The notes: generated from the sequence alone by a model not told the origin. A stretch of 64,000 nucleotides of DNA from Cocos nucifera (GCA_006176705.1 QRFJ01004178.1:124001-188000); one strand, 5' to 3'; shown: positions 45,020 through 57,334, counted from the stretch's first letter. Translations and numbers: made by a program.

Positions 45020-46686
45020 TCAAGGTTCTTCTATATGATTATTATCCTCTTCTTCAAATTTCTCATCTTGGCTAACATCAGTATTGGCCTCTATCACCTG
45101 GTCTTGATATGGGTCCTTAAGAATCCTACCACTTCTAAGTTCAGATATTGCTTTGGCATTTTCTAATTGGGGGTTCTTAGGTGGAATGTTAGATGGATGA
45201 GTAAATCCAGGTGGTTGATAGACATTGGATGGATTATTTTTAGGATTTGCAATTGGTTGGCTTGGTAATTGACCTGGTTCTCTCCTCATGCTAGACTCAG
45301 CTATTTGTCCTATTTGAGCTTCTAGTCTGGCGATTGATTGTTGTTGGCTTAGAATTAATTGTTGAAGTTGATTGAATTTATCGTCGGCTAGATTGGTCTG
45401 TTGATGAGGAGGTGGGTATGAGGGTTGATTATAATGTAGTGGTTGAGAAGACTGACTAGGCTGACCCTTATTATAGGCATAGTTCTGGTATTGGGGCCTA
45501 TTTTGATAATTTTGAACTGGTGGGATTTGGGTCTGAGCCTGAGTTCTGTTGTGGTTTCCAAGAGAAATTAGGATGGTTTCTCCAACCAGGATTATATGAA
45601 TTTGAATATGGGTCATTAAGTGGTTTTGGAGTAACCTTGAGCAGCTTGGACTTGTTCTTGGATAAGAGGTGGTAATTGTGCAAGCCGTGGGACATTCACT
45701 TACATGATGTGTTGGACTAGCACAAATAGAGCAAATCACCTGATAATTAGAAGCTGGTGTGTATTGTGCAGGGAGATTGTTGACCTAGAGTTTAGGAATT
45801 GATCTAATTTCTGTGCAATAAGGATCGACTTTATCTAATTTTTGTGCTATTATGTTCAAAGTCTGCCTTAGAATTGAGTTCTGGAGTTTTGATCTCATAA
45901 ATTCCTGCCCATTTTTGTTGAGAAATTGATCTTTCATAAGAAGGATAATGAAGCATGGTTAATAGAGTTTTCACTTAAAGGTTTCAAATAAGGTATAAGC
46001 TTCATCCTCACTTTTGCTCATGAATGCACCTCCACAGGATGCATCAACCATCTGCTTATATTGATCTCCTAAACCTTCATAGAAAGCTTGTACAATTTGC
46101 CACTTAGATAGACCATGGTGTGGGCATTTTCTAAGGAAGTTCCTTAAGTCTTTCCCATGATTCATGAATTTGTTCCCCTGGAAGCTGAGCAAATCCCTGT
46201 GATGGCTCGCCTCATAGTATTGGTTCATCCTATGGGATAAAATTTCTTAAGAAATTCATGTTGCATCTCTGCCCATGTTTGAATTGTTCTTCCTAATGTG
46301 CCAAGCCAGTACTTGGCTTTATCTTTTAATGAGAAAGGGAACAAGGTCAGTCTAAGGGCATCATCAGAAAAATTCTGAATTTTTACCATAGAGCAGATTT
46401 CTAAGAATTCATCCAGATGTTTGTAAGGGTCTTCATTGGCATTCCCATAAAAAGATGGGAGCATCTGGATTGTGGTCGACTTGATCTCATAGTGGCTAGC
46501 AGGGATATCAGGTATGTGGATGCAAGTCGATAGGTTGTAGGTGGAAGGAATAAAGTATTCCTTCATCTGCCTAGGTGGTTCTTCATGATTTCCAGCCATT
46601 TGATTATCTGGTCTTAAATGAATTAGTCTTTTAATTTCAGAATTTGGTTTAACTAGGTCAGGTAAAAGCGATCTTCTACCGTGCAT
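45020..46686 (-). pseudogene. Athila A2 gag, frameshifted
   Basis: Starts at 46686 (MHGRRSLLPDLVK). 46225-46686 carries the N-terminal part and the first half of the capsid domain (PSFYGNANEDPYKHLDEFLE, LFPFSLKDKAKYWLG, EFLKKFYPIG). A shift near 46195-46225 and another near 46137 lead to 45971-46228, with LSKWQIVQAFYEGLGDQYKQ and DASCGGAFMSKS. After a stop a CX2CX4HX4C zinc knuckle is fully kept (CSICASPTHHVSEC, about 45690-45735). The tail is Gln/Pro/Tyr-rich with a short coiled coil (LQQLILSQQQSIARLEAQIG). Gag packages the RNA. The breaks look like one-base insertions. Confidence 0.88.
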
Positions 46687-46689
46687 GTA

Positions 46690-47777
46690 CTAGTGCAACC
46701 TGATATATGGTTCAAGATATATATATATTTTTATTATTATTATTTATTATTATTATTATTTTTTTTAAGAAAAGAAGAGAGAAAGAAAGAAGAGGGTTCT
46801 AAAGAAAAGATCCTAAAGGAGTCTTAAATCTGGAGAATGATAGAGAGAAGAGTTAATTTGTTGTTTATGTTTGATGTTATTTAGCAAACAAGTTAGGCAA
46901 TCAATCCTGACTAAGGATTATCCTTAGATCTAGACAGCTCCTAACTGCCAAGATCACCTTCAAGCCCTCCAAAGTAGAGGATTAAGCCAATCAACTGGCC
47001 AGGTAAGTGTAAGAGTCGGTGGGAGTCCCTCCGTTGCTTGCCTTAGACACCAATTGTGCTTGGCCAGGTAAGCGAACAGAACCAATTAAGTAACCACCTT
47101 CCTTTTTGGGCCCAATCATCCCTGAACCACTTTTCCTAGACACCAGTCAAATTGATTAACCCTAACTTGGTTCAACTCTTAGGATTTCTTGTCCTATTGA
47201 GCTCGAATATCCTTAAAGGGTTAATGTCTAATTGATTTTAAGAGTTAAGATTTGGGTTAATGCAGGATACTGGTTAGTTGTTTGTGGGCTAAGAAAGGAT
47301 GATCAAATCCCTACCTTATCTTGTTTAATGGGTTATGCCCTTAATTTGGTTTAATATGAATATGCAAAAAAAAATTTCAATCAAAGAGTTCTATGCAATT
47401 TAAACTAGATGCATGCAACTAATTAAATTCTGAAAAACTTACCTTGCCTCCAGCAATCACCAAAAAATAAAATAAAATAAAATAAAATAAAATAAAACTA
47501 AAACTAATATGATGGATGCTTTAAATAATTAGGGTTTCTAATCTTATGATAAAATTTTTAATTAGATTTAAGTAGGTAATTTTTAATTAATTTAAAAATA
47601 AAGTAAATATTAAAAATAAGGAAAGAGATGTAGGGTTTAGGAATGATCTCACCAAATAGGATTGAGAGTTTTGTTCATGCCCTAATCTTCCTTGTTCATT
47701 TCTCTATTTTTTTTCTACAAAATAAAAAAAAATTAGTAGGTAAACAAAAATCAAAGAAATGAGAAAAATTATTATGC
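46690..47777 (-). other. A2 leader
   Basis: AT-rich microsatellite-like start (46715-46765), leader module at 46999-47145, then AT-rich sequence up to the primer site. Closely similar to the leaders of A1 and A4. No shared open frame. Confidence 0.7.
46999..47145 (-). promoter_or_regulatory. Two-unit leader module (A2 copy)
   Basis: On + CCAGGTAAGTG at 46999, GGTGGGAGTCCC, TTGCCTTAGACACCAA near 47036-47051, GGCCAGGTAAGCG near 47062 and TTCCTAGACACCA ending 47145. Confidence 0.7.
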
Positions 47778-47779
47778 CT

Positions 47780-47797
47780 CCCCAGCAATGGTGCCAA
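47780..47797 (-). other. Primer binding site of Athila A2 (tRNA-Asp)
   Basis: Element-sense TTGGCACCATTGCTGGGGA-like site, two or three changes from a perfect tRNA-Asp complement, five bases inside the LTR start at 47803. Single copy, unlike A1. Confidence 0.85.
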
Positions 47798-47802
47798 AAA
47801 CT

Positions 47803-49436
47803 TGATAGGAATGCGATGTTGTTGTTAAGACACCGTGTTTATCAATTTAAATCCAACTCTTTATTTTTTAAATTAATTAAAAATTATGAAGAGAGTAGTG
47901 AGTTGGGTCGAATCTATAGAGAGGTAATGATTTTTTTCTAAAATCTTTGATTCTTTTATTTTTTTTTATTATTTTTTTAAAAGAAAAGAAAAGAAGGGTT
48001 TTGAAAATTAAAATTAAAAAATAGATTTATAAATAAAAGTAGAATTTAAATTATGCAAAAATAAATTTGGTACTAAGATCTACTATTTAGATCTTAGCAA
48101 CTACTTGCAATAAAATTAAAAAGCAATAAAGAATAATTAATTTAAAGAGCTAGAATTGAAAAGAACAATAAAGCTTTCTTTATTAAAATTAAAACTTAGA
48201 TGCAAAATTTAAATATAAGAAATTAAAGAAAAGAAAATTTAGAATTTTAATATAAGAAATTAAAGAAAAAGAAAGAGAAAACTAGAAGGAGATCATAGAT
48301 CAGCGTAGGCATGGAGATGGCATAGAAGACTGGCCCTTCTTCTCAGCACTATAGCTTTGAAGCAACCTTTAACCCAGAGCTTGGCTTTCCTTCCACCCGA
48401 TCTATCCATTTCTAGAGGCTTAGGGTCCTTTTTATAGAGCTAGGAGGGTTGGATATTTTTTTCTGGAGGCAATGTGGGACTAATGGCCTTTGTAATCATC
48501 CAAATATAAAGAAATCCAAGTAAAATTTAAATTAAAATAGCTTTGATACAAATCTGGTAAGTCTGGTGAAATCTAGCCATTCAATAGAAATCCAACGGTC
48601 TAAAAATCATCAAAATCGGATGCGTATCGGCCCAGATCAGGTCGAATTAAATTCTGACCGTTCGATCATGCATTGATGGAGGAAATCTAGCCGCAAATCA
48701 TGCGTCGGGAGTCTTGATCATCGTCAGGAGTGTTCTGGACCATCGGATCATCCCTTGGATCGAGCGCTACCATTGGATGGCCATCCGCGTGAAATCTGAA
48801 GCTGAATCAAATTCAGAAATAACCACAGCCGTTTGATCTTGACCGTAAGCTACCACAACCGTCCGATGGCACAATTACTGTTCTTATGGACTGCATGGAC
48901 CGGCCACACCGCACACCGTAGCCAATCAGCGCCTTTGTTGCCGAGTGAAAAGACAAGATTGCCCTGTAAGCCGTGATAAATTTCTATGGACCCTTTAAGG
49001 GTCTTGGTTCGCCACGTGTCGCGCCGTGATTCATCAATTTCTGCTAAGCTGACGGTCCATGCCTGGATCATGGATCGGCTGATGGCTTCAATGGCTGAGT
49101 TGGCTTTGATGGCTTGGCTTGCAGAGCCAGTTGAGCCATTTTCTTTTTTTTTTTAAATTTAAATTTTATTTATTTTATTTCTTTAGAAATTCATATCTTC
49201 TTCGTTTTAGCTTCATTTTGCTTTAAACTTATTTTATTATGATTAAAAAAATGAGCTCTTTCTATTGATTATAAAATTTTATTTTTTATTTTTTATTATT
49301 TTTTAATTAATTTTTTTAATTAATAAAAATTTAATTTTTTTAAAAATTATATATAAATTGATCATTAATTCTTAAAAATTAATATAAATTAATTAATAAA
49401 TTAATATTTTTATTGGTGAATTTATGATACTTATTA
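47803..49436 (-). repeat. Athila A2 LTR, right copy (5' LTR)
   Basis: 1634 bp; TATA box at 48429-48439; ends TTATTA (CA changed to TA), followed by CCAAC. Confidence 0.92.
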
Positions 49437-49441
49437 CCAAC

Positions 49442-50305
49442 CATAATCTAGATATTTCCATCTTTCTATGGGAACACCAATGAAGACCCTTATAAGCATT
49501 TGAATAAATTTTTAGAAGTCTGCTCTATGGTGAGGATTCAAAATTTAACCAATGATGCTCTTAGATTAATTTTATTTTCTTTTTCATTAAAGGACAAAGT
49601 CAAGTACTGGCTTAGCATAATAGGAAGACCAATCCAAATTTGGGCTGAATTATAAATTAAATTTTTGAAGAAATTTTATTCCATAGACTGAACCAATACC
49701 ATAAGGTGAGCTATCACTGGATTTGCTCAGTTTTTAGAAAAACAAATTCACGAGTCATGGAAGAGACTTAAGGAACTTACTAGAAAATGCCTACACCATT
49801 GTCTATCTAAGTGGCAAATAGTTCAAGTTTTCTATGAGGGTTTAGAAGATCAATTTAGATAAATGATAGATGCATCTTGTGGAGGTACATTCATGAACAA
49901 GAGTAAGGATGAAGCCTATGATTTATTTAAAATTCTGAGTGAAAACTCAATTAATCATGCTTTATTATCTTTCTACCAAAATTGGATAGGAATCCATGAA
50001 TTTAAACTTTCAAAATCTAGTTCTAAGACTGATTTAAACTTGATTAATAAAATAGACCTTCTTGCCCAGAAATTAGACCAACTCCTAACCTTAGATCAAT
50101 AATCTCCTACACAATTCATATCACCCTCTAATTATCAAGAGATTTATTTTATTTATGCTAGCCCGAATGTCCTATGGCTACATAATTTTTATCTTTTATT
50201 CAAGAATAAGTTCAAACTGCTCAAGGCTACTCTAAGCTGGTTAATGATCTTTTTTCAAATACATATAACCCAGATTGGAGGAACCATTCTAATTTTTCTT
50301 GAATA
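49442..50305 (+). pseudogene. Athila A3 gag, continuation
   Basis: Resumes the A3 gag frame after A2: FPSFYGNTNEDPYKHLNKFL, SFSLKDKVKYWLS, KRLKELTRKCLHHCLSKWQI, then from 49863 DASCGGTFMNKSKDEAYDLF and LLAQKLDQLLTLDQ. Stops at about 49655, 49859 and 50100. A decayed knuckle (IYASPNVLW) follows near 50155. It is cut at 50306 by copia B-prime. Confidence 0.85.
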
Positions 50306-52799
50306 TGTTGAAAATTATGTTCCAAAGCCAATCATCAATCTATTGATGGTTGAGATATTATAATTAATTAATTAATTAATAAAAAATATTTTGGCATCTT
50401 TTTTCATCATAAGTTTACATCTTCAAATGAACTCCATTGTTATGATGAAGTTCTTAGGACTATTTAGTTTTAATAAAAAGAGAATTTATCGATTAGTCCT
50501 TAAATTTATTCACAATCAAATGATAGGCTATTAATTAGGACAACAGCGTCTATCGAGCATAAGTCGCTATATGCCATATAGGTTGATTATCCTCTTAATC
50601 AAGGAGTGTGGAGATACTGGTATGGCATATAGGTAAGATGTATAGGTACATCATCATTGAACATGACCAATTTTAGAGCATTTTACTATTGAGAATGTCT
50701 CTGATGGGATATAGATATAAGTATCCCTTAGACTTGAGATCACCTCAATGACTTGCAAGCAACTCACTGTGCTTTGGTACCGGACTAACTAAATTTTTAA
50801 TTCAACAATGGAAGGCTTCTGAGCATAGTCAAGTACTTGCAAAGTTGGAGTATGATCAAGATGGAATTGACCACTCCAAGAGTTGGAGAAGAATGTATCA
50901 CTGTATTTCAATATAGCAAAACCTTGGCCAGGATAATCCATCAGATGGATTTGGTATTTTGAAATACAATATGGACAATCTGATCAGAGTTGATAGTTGA
51001 ACTCTGAGGTGATCCTACAAGCATTATGGTCAAGAGGATGAATTATATGGAAACTATATCCGCATGGGTTCTAAGGATGGTGTTCTACACCTTTCGACCT
51101 ATCCGACCGTCGGATATCATTGCTAGATGGTCACTTTGATTGGTATAAAAATTTATTTTTATGCTACCAACTTAGGTTTGGACCTATGAGGTCACGCACA
51201 TTAGAGCTTATGATCTGATCAGATGGTTGATCAATGATTAAGAATCATTTTAGGGTTAAACAATCAATACGATTGGTGTTTAACCTAGTGCATGTGTTGC
51301 AGGAGGATCAATTAGAAATTAGATTGCTAATTAGCTTAATTTGATTAAGTCAATAGGTTGAGATTAAGTTTAATTAAATATAATTTAATTAAATTTAGTT
51401 TGGACTTGATTGGATCAAGTTCAATTAGTTTATTGGATAAGTCAAGTGCAAGGAAGAACTAGTTCTAGTCTAACTAGGATTCGAATTAACCAAATTTTCT
51501 AATTTGATTAGAAAATAAATTAGAATTAAATTTAATTTAATCTAATTTAATTAAGTTCTTAAATAGATTAGAAACTTATTTAATTAGGTTAGTTTAATCT
51601 TAATTTTATTTGGTTAAAAGATCTTATTTGACCAAGTCAAAATAGGAGTCCTAGTGTGACTAGGACTCCCTATCTCCTTGCGCCACCTTGGTCCCAACGC
51701 CCTCCATACCTATTTTTTAGATATTTTTCATGAAAAATCTCTTTCTTCCTAATTTTCATGTCTCATCTCTTCCTCCAAGTCATATTTGAAAGTTAGGTGG
51801 AAGACCAAGTCAAAGAAGGAATTGGTTTTGCTTAGGATTCTATGAGATGGAATCCTTGTTGACCAAAACATCTTCCCTTAAGTACCACCCTCTCTTTTAA
51901 TTAATTTTTCTCTTATTCAAAAAAAATAATCTTCTTTTTTGTACACCCTCCATTTCTGGTCCATGCCAAAAATTATGGAGGAGGTGCCCAAGAGTTGGGC
52001 GCCCCAATAACTTTCCATGTTTGGATATTCCTAGTCTAGGAATTTGACCTAACTTGAACTTTTCTTTTTTCCTATTTATTGGATAAATTTTATTCTGATA
52101 TCTTTTTTGAATATAGAGCATTGGAAGAGATTTAGAACGTGCAAAAATCAGAGAAAGAGTGTGCTTAGGTGTGGGGGTTCCATAAGCACCAAACTAGGTG
52201 TCTAGGTGAGAGAAAAGAGAAGAAGAAGAGGATCTTCTTCTAGGGTTGTTTTATTTTCAATCTCTCCTTCTTTCTTTTGAGTTTTTTTTCAGAGAGTCTT
52301 AGATCAGCAAACTCTCATCTTTCTTCTCATATTTTGGAGAGTCTAAATTTCGAAGAAGAAAGCATCGGATCGACCATCGAAGAAGGATCAGCACGGTACT
52401 ATCATACTATGTTGATTTCCTGCATCGAACTTCAGATCAGAGATCATATGCTCGTGTGGATGACTCCTAGAGGCCGGACACATATGCGGCTCATGATTTT
52501 ATCTTCAAGTCTAGATCAATAAGTTAGAACATCTAAACTTGCTCAAGTAATAGATCTAATCTATAAACTTCATACCTGCATTTGATGTAGTGTAGATCTA
52601 GGTTGATTTGATCAATCTTTTTCTTTCTTATTTGATTTTAATTTTTGATTTAATATCATACCTTAATCATGTAATAGATCTAAGATCTAGGTATTTATAT
52701 GGTTATTTAAATAAATTTTAAATTTATTTAAGTTTTTCGCTACAAGATCTTGAAAAAGTTTCAAGATCTACCTGTAAAATCCTAGATCTGATTTCTTCA
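50306..52799 (+). repeat. Copia B-prime 5' LTR
   Basis: 2494 bp, TGTTGAAAATTATGTTCC to GATTTCTTCA, homologous over its full length with 33497-35987 in reverse complement. Open frames at 51897-52121 (-) and 52277-52522 (+) are not conserved there. Confidence 0.92.
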
Positions 52800-52800
52800 A

Positions 52801-52813
52801 TTGGTATCAGAGC
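52801..52813 (+). other. Primer binding site of copia B-prime (initiator tRNA-Met)
   Basis: TTGGTATCAGAGC, one base after the LTR end. Confidence 0.92.
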
Positions 52814-54524
52814 TTAGGTTCTTATTATATAATTTTTATGCATATCTAGATTATTTCTTAGATTAAATTTAAAAATTTAAAATTTAAAAAAAAATATTTT
52901 GGATTTCATGGACTACCATAAGGTTGTCTTGCTGTAAGATTTATCCCTTATAGTGAATAGATTGTCCTAGTACGTGCTGATCTAAAATATTGATCATAAA
53001 ATTTTAGATTAGATCTAAGAGATTTTATGATCTAATTAAAAATATTTTAATCTAATTTCAATCATCATAAATATGTTAGATTTGATCTAGGGAGATTTAT
53101 GATTGATTATTATTGAAACTATTTCAATTACATGAACCTGTTTAGATATTTTAATGTTTATTTTACTTGCATATTGATTATGAATCAAACATGCAACTTG
53201 GTTGATAGAACCATGTTATAAAAATATTTTATAAACATAAAAATTATTTTTGAAAAGCAAACCCCAACCCTCAACCCAAAACTTAATTGAGAATTAAGAA
53301 CTTGATTGATTAGGATCTAGGATTGTGAATTAAAGATCCTAAGACATAAATTATAACACATTGGATTAAATGGATTAGTGAGAATTAGGTCCATTAATTG
53401 GGTTAGACCTAGAGTTAGATTAAATAATAGACTTAATTAGAGAATTGACTAAATCTAATCAATTGTTGTCTTAGATTAGGTCAAGAATTCTCTAGATCAA
53501 TTACAATAGTTATAATTGGTCAAGTCCATGTCTTTAACAAGACCCAAGATAGACTTGATTCTTGGCTATGTGGTCTAGCATGAATTGTTAGGTTGATCTA
53601 ATTGAAATTAATTAAATCAGTTAGTATCTAAGATAAATCAAATCAGTTGTTTTTAATTGGCAGCCCACTTACCTGGCCATTTTTGATAGTATCTAAGGCA
53701 AACCTAGCAGACCCTTCCACTGATCGAACTTACCTGACCTCTTGGTGAAATTATGTTTTGATCGGATCGCTTGACTATTTGAGCTAACCCATGTCAGCTA
53801 GGTAAATCAGTTTGACTGATTTAGGTGCTCCTATACCAGCCTATTAATGGTCTCCCTTAAGCTGACTTGGTGAAGTTAGTGGGAGGATCATGACAAGTTG
53901 GTTAATCTGATCTACTCACTTCTATAAATAAATCCTTTAAAATTATTAGATTTCTAAAATGAAATAGTTATATGATAACTGGATCATAGCCTTCCATTAA
54001 AGTGGATGATAATTGATCAATTAGTTGGATAATCATTGGATGCCCAAAGGTTTGGTGCTAATCGATTGATAAAATTATCATTCATTATATGATCTCTTGG
54101 ATACATCTTTCTAAATGATGGTCAGGTGGGCCAACCAAAGTTGGGCCTGATCATTCATTGGTTGGATAGGCTAAGTATGGTTATGTTAATGGTTGGACCT
54201 AACTGAACCCTTTTTTGAGAAGGCCAAAGCCAACTAATCAGGGCCTATTACTGAAAATAATTACTGAAAATTACTGAAAATTATTTAGAGAAATAATTGA
54301 TTATGAACCTATCCTTATATATACATGGGTGAACCAATCAAAATTGGGCTTGTGTACAGTCTATGTGGATTCTTGTACCCACTAAGGAATTATGGTAATT
54401 CCTCGGATTAGAGGTAGAGGCTACCAATTCGAATAAAATAGTAGGAGAAATTTTTTGATTAAAGTTCAAATCTTTAGGTTTAATGAATCAATTACTAATT
54501 AGGTTTTTATTTTTTTGTACAAAC
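52814..54524 (+). other. Copia B-prime leader
   Basis: 1.7 kb, collinear in reverse complement with 31590-33481. Holds a hairpin candidate near 52929-52950 and the leader module at 53621-53739 (TAGTATCTAAGATAAA, CTTACCTGGCC, TAGTATCTAAGGCAAA, CTTACCTGACC). No open frame shared by the two copies. Confidence 0.75.
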
Positions 54525-55110
54525 ATGGCCACTTCTCTATCGCTCCGATCATTATTGGACAATGATAAGTTGGTGGGATCCAACTTCGGTAGTTGGTACT
54601 AAAAGTTAAAGATTATCTTGGAGCATGAATGGATCCTATATGTGCCGACGGATCCTACACCTAAGGAGCCAGCTGTCAATGCATGTGGAATAGTCAGAGA
54701 TACTTATCAGAAGTGGCTCAGTGATCAAACCATGGTGTGCTGTATTATGCTGGCTGTGATGAGCGATGAGTTCAGTCGCAAGTTTGAGATAGCTCAGCCA
54801 AATAAAATGCTCCAAGTGTTGGAGGATTCTTTTGGCACACCCAATGATGTTAAGAGGCACAAGACTAGTTGTGCCATCTTCAATGCTAGAATGCGGGATG
54901 GTGCCTCTATCACTGATTATATATTATACATGATCGAGCTGATAGAGTGCTTGAGCAAGCTCAACTTTTTCTTACACAAACAACTTGAAAAAGATGCAAT
55001 ACTGAACTCACTACCCAAGTCTTATCTCCCATTCCTTACACATTATAGAATGTCAAAGCCTAAAGTGGACTACCATGGATTACTAGGATTACTTTAAAAC
55101 TTTGAGAAGG
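54525..55110 (+). pseudogene. Copia B-prime gag
   Basis: Starts at ATG 54525 (MATSLSLRSLLDNDKLVGSN). One stop at about 54600. The rest is open to 55097: YQKWLSDQTMVCCIMLAVMS, VKRHKTSCAIFNARMRDGAS, YILYMIELIECLSKL and HYRMSKPKVDYHGLLGLL, a UBN2-type copia Gag. It is better preserved than copia B's gag. Confidence 0.88.
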
Positions 55111-55149
55111 ATCACCAACTCCATTAGGAGTTGGTGAACTTAGTGGGAG

Positions 55150-55740
55150 GTTCATCTTTTCGTTCTTGATCCTTTGGAAAAGGGAAGAAGAACAAGAAGA
55201 AGAAAGCCAAGAAGGTGGATGTTCATGCTAGGACACCTATGCAGGCTCAGACCCCAAAGATCAAGCTCGATAAGAGTCAAGCCGAATGCTTCTTTTAAAA
55301 GAAATGGGGATACTGAAAGAGAAACTATCCTCAGTACATTGCCTTCTTGGATCCGAACAGACAGAGAAAGAAGCAAGCTGTTACTGGGTAAGGTATTTAT
55401 ATGATAACTCCTTGTAATTTTTCTATTTGTGATATTACCGACTGGGTATTGGATACCGATAGACCTTACCATATTTATAATTCATTACAGAAATTACAGG
55501 TCAGTAGAAGATTCGAGCAAGATAAGAGATTCCTAAACGTCGGAGATGGAAGATCAGTTCTAGTTCTAACTTTAAAAATTTTGAAACTTGTATTTGAATC
55601 TCATACCGTTGTTCTTAGTGATTATCTTTTCTATCCTAGTTTTTTTCTAAATATCATTTCTGTAGAACTTTTGGCCATAAATAATTATAAAATTTTAATA
55701 AAGAAATGAGTTTGTAATGTCATTATGAATGGTGTTACTG
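55150..55740 (+). pseudogene. Copia B-prime zinc knuckle and protease
   Basis: A Lys/Arg-rich stretch (KKNKKKKAKKVDVHARTPMQ) leads to a knuckle near 55284-55330 in which the second Cys codon is a stop and the His is Tyr. The protease segment 55401-55709 reads WVLDTDRPYHIYNSLQKLQV, so the active-site D-S/T-G has its Gly changed to Asp, then RFLNVGDGRSVLVLTLKILK. Confidence 0.82.
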
Positions 55741-55779
55741 CTTTCTGCAGATAATTGAACAATGGTGTATATATGTTAT

Positions 55780-56572
55780 CACAATCTGTTAATATAGTCT
55801 ATTCTACTAGCAAGCACCCTAGATTAGATAGTGTATCAGATATCTACTTATGGCACCGTAGGCTAGGTCGTATAAATAAGAACAGGATAAATAGGTTGAC
55901 TTAGGAGGGAATCCTCGAAGTAAATGATTGTGAATCACTTTCAACTTATGAGTCCTGTCTTCTTGGTAAAATGACCAGGTCACCTTTCACTGAAAAAGGT
56001 GAGAGAGCCAATGAGCTCTTAGGTCTAGTACATACTGATGTATATGGACCAATGAGCATAAGTGCCAGAGGTGGATATGTCTACTTCATCACTTTCGTAG
56101 ATGATCTATCCAGATATAGATATGTCTATCTAATAAAACATAAGTTGGATTCTTTTGAAATGTTCAAATAATTTCGAAGTGAAGTAGAAAAACAAACTGG
56201 AAAGAGCATTAAAATTCTTCGATCTGACCGAGGAGAAAAATATCTTTCTGGTGAGTTTCTCACATATCTAGGAGAGAATGAAATTCTCTCCTAATGGACT
56301 CCTCCTAAAATATCACAGCATAATAGTGTGTCTGAAAGGAGGAATCAGACTCTGTTAGACATGGTCCAATCCATGATGGAATTTGCCAGCTTGCCGATAT
56401 CCTTCTGGAGATATGCACTTGAATTGGCTTGTTATCTATTAAATAAGATTTCAAGTATGTCTATACTTAAAACCCCATATGAGATATGGACAGAGCGTAA
56501 GCCAGCACTTTCACATCTTAGAATTTGGGGGTGTTCGGCTTATGTCAAACGGTTAGTTACAGACAAACTTGG
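55780..56572 (+). pseudogene. Copia B-prime integrase
   Basis: The pre-integrase zinc segment reads LWHRRLGRINKNRINRLT near 55850-55905. The core has LVHTDVYGPMSI (first Asp, about 56024), ILRSDRGEKYLSGEF (second Asp, about 56214) and NSVSERRNQTLLDMVQ (Glu, about 56330), then the conserved ALELACYLLNKISS and LRIWGCSAYVKRL. Stops at about 56169 and 56294. It is truncated at 56572 by a family A LTR. Confidence 0.87.
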
Positions 56573-57334
56573 TGAAGGAAAAACCCTATTTCTTGGGATA
56601 GGTTCGTTCAGATTTGATTGGATCAAGAGAGATATTACAAAAATTTTTGCTTGGATCTAGATCAAATCTGAGACTTTTCAGATCTAATATTATTGATCTA
56701 ATAAAAAAAATAAAATAAAAATAAAAAATAAATTAAATCTAAGTTAATTTTATCTTGTAGTGGGTAATCAGATTATCCTGTGATGATCCTGATGTCTTCC
56801 TGAGGTTCTAGATCAAGCCACGCAAGTGCTTGGCCTCTATTGGTATCTACTCGAGTAGGATCTAGAGATATTCTTCTTTTTTATCACTTCTCCAAGTATC
56901 AGATCTGAATCAAATTTGAAGGATCTTCAAAACTTCTTTTGAAGATCAGGTGTTGTCTCTTACAGCAGTGTTGCCTTCTTCCTTTCTCATTGCCTTTCTC
57001 TTGCTTGGATCGCACCAAACTAAAGCCCAAAGGTCCTTGGGCATGGATAGGAGAGAGAGGACCTATAGATGGCATGGAGGAGGGAGAGGAGCAGCCTTAT
57101 GGCATGGGCAATAGGCTAGAGATCTAAATTCGAGGCACAGACAGGGTTTATATAGATCCTGCTGCACCATGCAGTGCCACATCATCCCAGCCAATCACGT
57201 CGCTTTGTGCAATCAGATCTAAATCTGACTGGTGGAATGACATCATCTGATCTAATCAGATGAGAGCCCCTCTCAAACATCCTTAGATGGCACCAAGACT
57301 GGTCAAAGTCTAGTCTTTGGCGCCACATAGGTAG
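56573..57334 (-). repeat. Copia family A LTR (-), interrupted by Athila A4
   Basis: Begins on + TGAAGGAAAAACCC, the outer end of a family A LTR in reverse. 762 bp are visible, including the TATA box (element-sense CTATATAAACC, about 57143-57153). Athila A4 is inserted at 57335; the remaining LTR should lie beyond the window. Confidence 0.88.

Larger units (their letters stand above)
38312..49436 (-). mobile_element. Near-complete autonomous-type Athila element A2 (-)
   Basis: 11.1 kb, LTRs 38312-39996 and 47803-49436, target duplication CCAAC (38307-38311, 49437-49441), inserted in A3 gag. Carries tRNA-Asp primer site, leader, gag, protease, RT, RNase H, integrase and polypurine tract in Ty3/gypsy order on the - strand. 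Breaks are few: frameshifts in gag and protease and two in-frame stops in pol. No env-like frame is visible between integrase and the 3' LTR. Confidence 0.94.
23511..50305 (+). mobile_element. Athila retrotransposon A3 (+), host of the large nest
   Basis: Old Athila copy in + orientation, recoverable in pieces: LTR 23511-24126 and 35993-36875, primer site about 36881-36898, leader to about 38100, gag 38100-38311 and 49442-50305. It is split by copia B, by Athila A2 and, at 50306, by copia B-prime. Its 3' part is outside the window or lost. Confidence 0.85.
50306..56572 (+). mobile_element. Ty1/copia family B element B-prime (+), 3'-interrupted
   Basis: 5' LTR 50306-52799, primer site 52801-52813, leader, gag and pol up to the end of the integrase core. 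Inserted into A3 gag (the bases before it are GAATA). At 56573 a family A LTR in - orientation breaks it; RT, RNase H and the 3' LTR are not in the window. Confidence 0.9.
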
